A stretch of 5,888 nt of DNA from Candidatus Electronema nielsenii (GTDB taxonomy: Bacteria > Desulfobacterota > Desulfobulbia > Desulfobulbales > Desulfobulbaceae): the NCBI GenBank assembly GCA_026122915.1, contig JAGIXO010000100.1, forward strand, positions 1-5,888. The letters run 5' to 3'. The notes below the pieces were generated by a model, which did no database searches, had not been told where the DNA came from, and saw only the letters and a program-made list of their open reading frames with translations. The position numbers were made by a program, and so were the translations under genes. Each line of letters opens with the position of its first letter. Position 1 is the stretch's first letter. Positions 1-3,578 of this stretch are shown one piece after another.

Positions 1-1065
1 ATCCGCAGCCATTGTCGTTTCACGTATGATACGGTCAATGAGCTTATCTATCTGCGCGAACCAAAGGCGCGGACTGCGCACAAGGCCCATCTGCCGATGC
101 TGGAAAAAGCTAAAGAGTTAGCCTCGTTGCTCGCGGAGCAACGGACGCAGCGCGGCTCGCTCGGCTTCAATATTCCAGAGGCAGATATCCGCCTTGTCGA
201 TGGTAAAATCGCCTCAGTCAGTAGACTGAAACGCAATCAGGCTCATCTCTTGGTTGAAGAGTTTATGCTGGCAGCTAACGAAGCGGTAGCAGAACATCTC
301 GACCGGGCGGAAATACCGGTGCTATTCCGAGTGCATGAAAACCCCTCCCCTGAGAAGGTAAAAGATTTTGTTGAAACCGCTGCCTCAATGGGACTGGAGC
401 TGCCCAAAAGCTCGATCAGCCCGGCTTGGTTTGCTGCTGTTTTAGCTCAAACTAAAAATACCCCAGCTGAATATGTGGTTAACAATTTGCTGCTTCGCAC
501 CATGCAGCGCGCCAGATATACGCCAGACAATCTCGGCCATTTCGGGTTGGCTGCCGAATATTATCTCCATTTTACCTCGCCTATCCGCCGTTATCCTGAC
601 TTAGTCGCCCACCGGGTTTTGCAGAACCTGCTTGCCAAACAAAAGGGTTCAACAAAAATTCTGCCAGACGGCGAAGAGTTAGAAGCCGCCGGAGCCTTCC
701 TTTCTGGGCGAGAGCGCGTGGCCGTGGAGACCGAGCGGGACGTGCAGGCTCGGCTGGCCGCGCTCTTCCTCCGCGACCGAGTGACAGAGCAGTTTGACGC
801 AGTGATCTCTGGGGTTACGGCTTTTGGCATGTTCGTCGAGCTGGTGGAATGCCTGATCAGCGGCGCAGTACCGGTCAAGGACATGGTCGATGACTGGTAC
901 CGCCACGACAGCACCGGCCATTGCTTGGTTGGTGAGCGCACCGGGCGCATCTATCGGCTTGGTGATTTGATCAAGGTACGACTGGTGCAAGTAGATATGT
1001 TGAGCCGCAAGCTGACCTTTGCCGTGGCCCAGTCGCCTTCGCCCGCTCGCGCCCGCAAAAAATGA
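1..1065 (+). CDS. rnr: Ribonuclease R, C-terminal part (5' end outside window)
   Basis: Processive 3'-to-5' exoribonuclease of the RNase II/R family, acting in the cytoplasm on structured RNA. The reading frame is open from base 1, so 354 codons are visible and the start lies upstream; the ATG at 97 is internal. Visible parts are the second half of the catalytic RNB domain (about residues 1-230 of the visible part), including the family signature HFTSPIRRYPDLVAHR at residues 190-205, and a C-terminal S1 RNA-binding domain (about 263-343, with VTAFGMFVEL and YRLGDLIKVRLVQVD). The cold-shock domains and the first catalytic aspartates would lie outside the window. The tail after S1 is short (ending ARARKK), without the long Lys-rich extension of the E. 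coli enzyme. The stop TGA (1063-1065) overlaps the next ATG as ATGA, pointing to translational coupling. The S1 domain and tail favour RNase R over RNase II. The gene looks intact. Confidence 0.95.
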   Translation: MRSHCRFTYDTVNELIYLREPKARTAHKAHLPMLEKAKELASLLAEQRTQRGSLGFNIPEADIRLVDGKIASVSRLKRNQAHLLVEEFMLAANEAVAEHLDRAEIPVLFRVHENPSPEKVKDFVETAASMGLELPKSSISPAWFAAVLAQTKNTPAEYVVNNLLLRTMQRARYTPDNLGHFGLAAEYYLHFTSPIRRYPDLVAHRVLQNLLAKQKGSTKILPDGEELEAAGAFLSGRERVAVETERDVQARLAALFLRDRVTEQFDAVISGVTAFGMFVELVECLISGAVPVKDMVDDWYRHDSTGHCLVGERTGRIYRLGDLIKVRLVQVDMLSRKLTFAVAQSPSPARARKK

Positions 1066-1547
1066 CCGAGCAGCGGGAGACCAACGGTGCTCTTGTGCCG
1101 TTAGCCGGAAATCTAAAAAACCTGCTGGAGCAGCCACATTGGGGCAACCAGCGGCATCTGCTTGCATTGACCCGTCATTGGCCAAAATTGGTGGGCGATG
1201 TCTTTGCCCACCAGAGCCTACCCGCCTATTTTCGCCGCGATGAGCTGTGGATTTATGTCCGCCATTCTCTCTGGATGCAGCAGATGCAATTGGCCAAGAT
1301 GGAGATCATGGCCAAGATCAACACCTTCCTGCACCAGCAACAGCGGGTGAGTGATCTCCGCTGGACGCTCCAGCCCGTTGATCTTGCTGCTCCGCCCGCC
1401 GAACCATACGTGCCGCCACCAACCCAAGTTGATCCTTCTGCCGAACGTGAATTTCGGGCAATGGCCGAAACGATTGCTGATGTAGAGGCGAGGCAAGCAC
1501 TACTCCGCTTTTGGCGACGGATGGAGACGTTGAAAAGAAAAATGTAG
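1062..1547 (+). CDS. dciA: DciA-like DUF721 protein (putative replicative helicase loader/operator)
   Basis: A 161-residue protein of the DUF721 family. The family includes DciA, which helps load DnaB helicase in bacteria lacking DnaC/DnaI; that role is family knowledge and untested here. The N-terminal half (about residues 15-106) has the typical helix-strand-strand-helix pattern: a Trp-Pro-x-Leu-Val-Gly motif (HWPKLVGDVFAHQSLPAYFR, about 39-58), then ELWIYVRHSLWMQQMQLAKMEI and VSDLRWTLQP. A proline-rich linker (110-125) leads to a charged C-terminal helix with AMAETIADVEARQALLRFW (133-151), as often seen in DUF721 tails. The start is fixed by the 4-bp ATGA overlap with the RNase R stop. The length is normal. 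Pairing with rnr suggests one operon linking RNA turnover and replication genes, with no direct functional link implied. Confidence 0.83.
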   Translation: MTEQRETNGALVPLAGNLKNLLEQPHWGNQRHLLALTRHWPKLVGDVFAHQSLPAYFRRDELWIYVRHSLWMQQMQLAKMEIMAKINTFLHQQQRVSDLRWTLQPVDLAAPPAEPYVPPPTQVDPSAEREFRAMAETIADVEARQALLRFWRRMETLKRKM

Positions 1548-1622
1548 TGCTTGTGGCGTGGAAGATTCCAGCACAGGAAGCTGGTACAGGGTATAACGTG
1601 AGGATTGTTGCGGAAATGGGAG

Positions 1623-1755
1623 GAGTGCGTTTAATTTTAAATAAAACTGATCTATATCATCAAAAAAAAGAAATTTACAAATGAAAAATTTAGAGTTAAT
1701 AGGAGTGAATCATCATCAGTTGTATTAATCATACTTTCTTTACCAGAAAAAGGAG
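1623..1755 (+). promoter_or_regulatory. AT-rich leader with possible promoter and the RBS of the exported-protein gene
   Basis: The 214-bp gap after dciA turns sharply AT-rich from about 1630. A candidate sigma70-type promoter is TTTACA (1674-1679, 5 of 6 matches to the -35 consensus), 17 bp, then TAATAG (1697-1702, 3 of 6), so the -10 is weak. An alternative is TTTAAT (1630-1635) with TATATC (1653-1658), also 17 bp apart. Neither is convincing alone, but the composition change supports an independent promoter for the next gene. The ribosome binding site AGGAG (1751-1755), 6 bases before the ATG at 1762, is clear and fixes that start. Confidence 0.4.
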
Positions 1756-1761
1756 TAAAAA

Positions 1762-2481
1762 ATGATTGTGAAAAAATCGTTTTATCTGTTGCTTGTTGCT
1801 GCAAGTTTTTCGCTGGTCGGCAGCGTGGCGTTTGCTGCGCCCCCTGTTCCGCCTACATTCACGCAGAAGCTTGCTCTTAGTGAGAGTAAACTGAAAGCTA
1901 TAGAGGGAAAGACGGCGATTATACTCAGCCGGAAAACCCTCACTGTGGCCGATGAAAACATCGAGAAGGAGCTGGAGGTATACGCGGAGCAAATACGAGC
2001 TGCCAGTGAAGAGGCGGAGAAGGCTGGTATCAATTTTAAACCCACAGCGCAAGCCCAAGCGTCCAAAATCGATAACCTGATAAAAAAATTTGAGGCTATC
2101 GAGAGCAAGGTGAAAATTGGGGAGATCACCTTGGATAAAGCCAGCCTGAAAAAGCTGCGTCCGGCGGAATTGAATGAGTTTAAGAAGTCCCTCGCGCCTC
2201 AAGGGCTTCAGAAACTGCAAAAATTGCATCCTGATATTTTTGGCGGAACCTCGATGAATCTCTTTGATGGCGAGCAGGTGGTTTGTGCGGTTGAGAAAAC
2301 GGGGGATATGCTTATCGGCGGTATAGGCGACTTATTCTCTGTTCGTGATGCCAATGCCGCCCCTTGGTCTTATTGCTGGCAAAAATATGTTGCTTGCTGG
2401 AGGAATTGCAATCGCTACTGGTGGCCGACAAGGGGTTTGTGTAGATTAAGGTGCCTCTCTAATTATTTTAGATGCCTATAG
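1762..2481 (+). CDS. Exported protein with C-terminal six-cysteine, Trp/Arg-rich hairpin module
   Basis: Family not recognised. The 239-residue product starts with a Sec signal peptide: basic MIVKK, hydrophobic core about 7-22, and a likely cleavage AFA|APP after residue 25. Residues 30-165 form a charged, Lys/Glu/Ala-rich region that looks helical and has no cysteine. A short hydrophobic stretch (DMLIGGIGDLFSV, 182-194) and a second AxA-AP sequence (ANAAP, 197-201) precede the end module. Residues 202-239 contain cysteines at 205, 212, 216, 227, 231 and 238, spaced C-x6-C-x3-C-x10-C-x3-C-x6-C. This stretch also has ten aromatic residues, seven Arg/Lys and no Asp/Glu; one further Cys sits at 175. 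The two CX3C motifs around WWPTRG recall alpha-hairpinins and other twin-CX3C helical hairpins, by spacing only. A cationic, Trp-rich disulfide peptide could act on membranes or bind a surface, but function is unknown. The start has a good RBS (1751-1755). A decayed copy of the module follows the stop. Confidence 0.87.
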   Translation: MIVKKSFYLLLVAASFSLVGSVAFAAPPVPPTFTQKLALSESKLKAIEGKTAIILSRKTLTVADENIEKELEVYAEQIRAASEEAEKAGINFKPTAQAQASKIDNLIKKFEAIESKVKIGEITLDKASLKKLRPAELNEFKKSLAPQGLQKLQKLHPDIFGGTSMNLFDGEQVVCAVEKTGDMLIGGIGDLFSVRDANAAPWSYCWQKYVACWRNCNRYWWPTRGLCRLRCLSNYFRCL

Positions 2482-2508
2482 TTAGCTGATGCCCCCTATA
2501 GCCTATAG
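2475..2508 (+). repeat. Three CCTATAG direct repeats spanning the stop codon
   Basis: The 7-mer CCTATAG occurs at 2475-2481 (ending in the TAG stop of the exported-protein gene), 2495-2501 and 2502-2508, the last two in direct tandem. Its core CTATAG is self-complementary. The repeats mark the junction between the intact C-terminal module and its decayed copy, so they may be traces of the duplication. A role as a protein-binding site is also possible. Confidence 0.7.
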
Positions 2509-2618
2509 CAGCAGAGAGTGCTGGCAAAAGTTTGTTACCTGCTGAAAGGATTGTGGCAATCGCTGGTAGATAAAACTTGCGTGAGAGCAAAGGTGATTGG
2601 CAGCATAAGCAGATATAG
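2486..2618 (+). pseudogene. Decayed tandem copy of the Cys-hairpin module
   Basis: This is a degenerate second copy of the last 45 or so codons of the preceding gene (about 2345-2481), offset by 141-145 bp. The best block, 2519-2554 against 2374-2409, has 28 of 36 identical bases. It reads C-W-Q-K-F-V-T-C-stop-K-D-C where the intact gene reads C-W-Q-K-Y-V-A-C-W-R-N-C. The left edge also matches: GATGCC at 2488 against GATGCC at 2347, followed by Pro-Tyr-Ser against Pro-Trp-Ser, then a frame change. The right edge, AGATATAG (2611-2618), lines up with AGATGCCTATAG, the gene's own end and stop. In the TGC frame there are stops at 2543, 2567, 2582, 2594 and 2606; the first replaces the TGG of W213. 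The changes Y/F, R/K, N/D and A/T are conservative, so the copy was probably translated before it decayed. Nothing suggests current translation. Confidence 0.75.
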
Positions 2619-2638
2619 CAAGAACAAACAGGAGTCAG

Positions 2639-2681
2639 TAAAATGGAGGGATAGGTGAATTCTATCCCTCCATTTTATTTT
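2639..2681 (+). terminator. Strong intrinsic terminator (16-bp perfect stem plus T-tract)
   Basis: AAAATGGAGGGATAG (2640-2654) and CTATCCCTCCATTTT (2662-2676) are exact reverse complements around the 7-base loop GTGAATT. One more T-A pair (2639/2677) makes 16 uninterrupted base pairs. The descending arm runs into TTTTATTTT, the uridine tract expected for Rho-independent termination on the plus strand; the A-rich left side could also let it work on the minus strand. It lies 158 bases after the stop of the exported-protein gene, so the mRNA would carry the decayed module copy as 3' UTR. Confidence 0.9.
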
Positions 2682-2686
2682 CAACC

Positions 2687-2758
2687 ATGCACCTCACCCC
2701 CAACATCCCCTCCGGCCCGCTCGCTGAAAAATGGGACTCCTGCCGCTTCAGCAGCAAG
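2687..2758 (+). pseudogene. Fragment resembling the N-terminus of succinate dehydrogenase/fumarate reductase flavoprotein SdhA
   Basis: The 24 codons starting at ATG 2687 contain IPSGPLAEKWDSCRFSSK. This matches my memory of the conserved opening of the SdhA/FrdA subgroup that starts with a leader of the form x-I-P-x-G-P-L-A-E-K-W and continues into LVNPANKRK and the FAD-binding GxG motif. Here the similarity stops after the Lys at 2756-2758, and the reading frame then runs into a repeat-like hairpin. No FAD-binding motif follows in any frame, and there is no ribosome binding site: the terminator arm sits directly upstream. I read it as a dead fragment left by a duplication or rearrangement. 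The match is short and recalled, not searched, so confidence is moderate. Confidence 0.5.
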
Positions 2759-2761
2759 CAC

Positions 2762-2796
2762 GGTAGGATGGGTAAGCGTCTTTATGCTTGCCCATC
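2762..2796. repeat. REP-like hairpin (GGTAGGATGGGTAAGC type)
   Basis: GATGGGTAAGC (2767-2777) pairs with GCTTGCCCATC (2786-2796) around an 8-base loop; 10 of 11 positions are Watson-Crick and one is a G-U pair. The prefix GGTAGGATGGG resembles dispersed extragenic palindromes common in many proteobacteria and cyanobacteria, typically GTAGGnTGGG..CCCACC. No T-tract follows, so it is not a typical terminator. It begins three bases after the SdhA-like similarity ends, suggesting that it marks the break point. Confidence 0.55.
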
Positions 2797-2858
2797 GATT
2801 ATATCGGCTTCTGCGTGGAGTGTTCAGCTGCTGCAACAACTTCAGTCTCCAGTTGCAA

Positions 2859-2897
2859 ACCTACTGGCCGCCTTGTGAAGGCAGGCGGCCAGCAGGT
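2859..2897. repeat. GC-rich inverted repeat (14 bp plus one mismatch)
   Basis: CTGGCCGCCT (2864-2873) and AGGCGGCCAG (2883-2892) are perfect reverse complements with a 9-base loop. After one A/C mismatch (2863/2893), ACCT (2859-2862) pairs with AGGT (2894-2897). The arm is followed by GTTCTTTGGG, a poor T-tract, so terminator function is doubtful. It could be a REP-type element or a transcript-stabilising hairpin. Confidence 0.6.
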
Positions 2898-2970
2898 GTT
2901 CTTTGGGTGATGGCAAAGGCGGGGAAGTGAAGGGCAAACAGCCTGATTTCCCGTCTTCTGCCAGATAAAC

Positions 2971-2999
2971 TTGCTTTGCAGATAAAAGTTGCATACATT
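2971..2999 (+). promoter_or_regulatory. Candidate promoter of the Uma2 gene
   Basis: TTGCTT (2971-2976; 3 of 6 matches to TTGACA) and TACATT (2994-2999; 4 of 6 to TATAAT) are separated by exactly 17 bp, 49 bases before the ATG at 3049. The elements are weak but correctly placed. The spacer contains the second of two near-identical CAGATAAA(A)(C/G)TTGC segments (2962-2974 and 2979-2992). Confidence 0.35.
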
Positions 3000-3017
3000 G
3001 CATTGGAATGCACAATG
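2996..3017. promoter_or_regulatory. Palindrome at the predicted transcription start of Uma2 (possible operator)
   Basis: TGCATT (2999-3004) and AATGCA (3007-3012) are perfect reverse complements around GG. Outer CATTG (2996-3000) and CAATG (3013-3017) extend the symmetry with a small offset. The element covers the expected start point downstream of TACATT, a usual place for a repressor site. No regulator is identified. Confidence 0.35.
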
Positions 3018-3048
3018 CTTGGCAATCTCATCCCGCAGGAGAACTCTC

Positions 3049-3516
3049 ATGGAATGGGCCGAAGTCCTCAGTAATCCCCTGCTCCAGAATCTGCCCTTCA
3101 AGATCGAGCTCAACCGCTTCGGTACCATCTTGATGAGTCCAGCCTCCAACCGGCACGGGCGCATTCAAGGCCGCATGGCCGCCAACCTGATCAACAAGCT
3201 GCCCGGCGGCGAGGTCATCACCGAGTGTTCGATTCAAACGTCAGAAGGCGTGAAGGTGGCGGATGTCGTCTGGGCTTCAGACGAGTTCATCCGTCAATTC
3301 GCCTACGCAACGCCGTATCCCAAAGCACCGGAACTTTGCATCGAGATTGTTTCCCCTTCCAACGCCAAAGCGGAGATCAGCGGCAAGGTTGACCTCTATT
3401 TGGCAAAAGGGGCGCAGGAAGTCTGGGTGATCTCTGAGGACGGCACAACTGCCGTTTACAGTCACACCGGCAAGATTGGCAGAAGCACCATCGCGCCCGG
3501 CGCAGAGCTGGTGTAA
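3049..3516 (+). CDS. Uma2-family protein (DUF820, PD-(D/E)XK nuclease fold)
   Basis: A 155-residue protein of the Uma2/DUF820 family, predicted to have a restriction-endonuclease-like fold. These proteins are often present in many copies per genome and their biological role is not established. Family landmarks are the opening MEWAEVLSNPLLQNLPFKIE, LMSPASNRHG (28-37), TECSIQTSEGVKVADVVW (58-75), ELCIEIVSPSN (95-105) and KVDLYLAKGAQEVWVI (113-128). By family comparison, D72, E99 and K113 are the likely metal-binding and catalytic positions, so the fold core looks intact. The frame extends upstream to a TTG at 2989, but the ATG at 3049 is preferred. It has AGGAG (3037-3041) 7 bases ahead, and the family begins at this Met-Glu-Trp. 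The length is slightly short but normal for this subgroup. It stands alone, convergent with the formate dehydrogenase gene, and is probably transcribed by itself. Confidence 0.88.
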   Translation: MEWAEVLSNPLLQNLPFKIELNRFGTILMSPASNRHGRIQGRMAANLINKLPGGEVITECSIQTSEGVKVADVVWASDEFIRQFAYATPYPKAPELCIEIVSPSNAKAEISGKVDLYLAKGAQEVWVISEDGTTAVYSHTGKIGRSTIAPGAELV

Positions 3517-3530
3517 GCAAAAGGTAGGTA

Positions 3531-3565
3531 GTTTGGAGATGAGCAGCGACTGCTCACCCCCAAAC
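3531..3565. terminator. Hairpin between convergent genes, possible bidirectional terminator
   Basis: TGAGCAG (3540-3546) pairs with CTGCTCA (3550-3556) around the 3-base loop CGA. After a 3x3 internal loop, GTTTGG (3531-3536) pairs with CCAAAC (3560-3565). It sits in the 62-bp gap between the Uma2 stop and the stop of the minus-strand gene. There is no good T-tract on either side, so termination is inferred mainly from position. CCAAA (3560-3564) could instead pair with TTTGG (3574-3578). Confidence 0.45.
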
Positions 3566-3578
3566 CGTGCAGATTTGG

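Larger units (their letters stand above)
2482..3048. other. 567-bp stretch without an intact gene
   Basis: Between the exported-protein gene and the Uma2 gene I see no intact coding region. The stretch holds, in order, a decayed module copy, a strong terminator, a fragment resembling the start of SdhA, a REP-like hairpin, a GC-rich hairpin, and a candidate promoter plus palindrome for Uma2. I can assign nothing to 2797-2858 or 2898-2961. No transposase, terminal inverted repeat pair or tRNA is visible, so no named mobile element can be claimed. Confidence 0.7.

Noticed and set aside
679..1185. 168-codon minus-strand frame opposite rnr and dciA
   Set aside because: It lies antisense to two well-supported genes whose conserved motifs explain the open frame.
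1568..1584. CCAGC/GCTGG hairpin as terminator of the rnr-dciA unit
   Set aside because: The stem is only 5 bp with a 7-base loop and no T-tract.
1681..1728. 15-codon leader ORF MKNLELIGVNHHQLY before the exported-protein gene
   Set aside because: It has no ribosome binding site, no run of regulatory codons and no terminator-like pairs behind it; such short frames arise by chance in AT-rich DNA.
2374..2618. Diversity-generating retroelement: variable repeat at a gene's 3' end with a template repeat behind it
   Set aside because: The layout fits, but the differences between copies include T/C, A/T and G/A changes in both directions and indels, not adenine-restricted changes. No reverse transcriptase is in the window.
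2519..2618. Readthrough or recoding of TGA as Trp in the second module
   Set aside because: One TGA does replace a Trp codon, but TAG and TAA also interrupt the frame, the cysteines of the second half are lost, and elsewhere in the window TGA ends a gene normally (1063-1065).
2655..2930. 91-codon frame between the terminator and Uma2 as a real gene
   Set aside because: It begins inside the terminator loop, lacks an RBS, and reads through the REP-like hairpin (VGWVSVFMLAHR is a typical translation of such repeats).
2482..3048. CRISPR array, tRNA or insertion sequence in the gene-poor stretch
   Set aside because: I saw no regularly spaced repeats with unique spacers, no cloverleaf, no transposase and no paired terminal inverted repeats.
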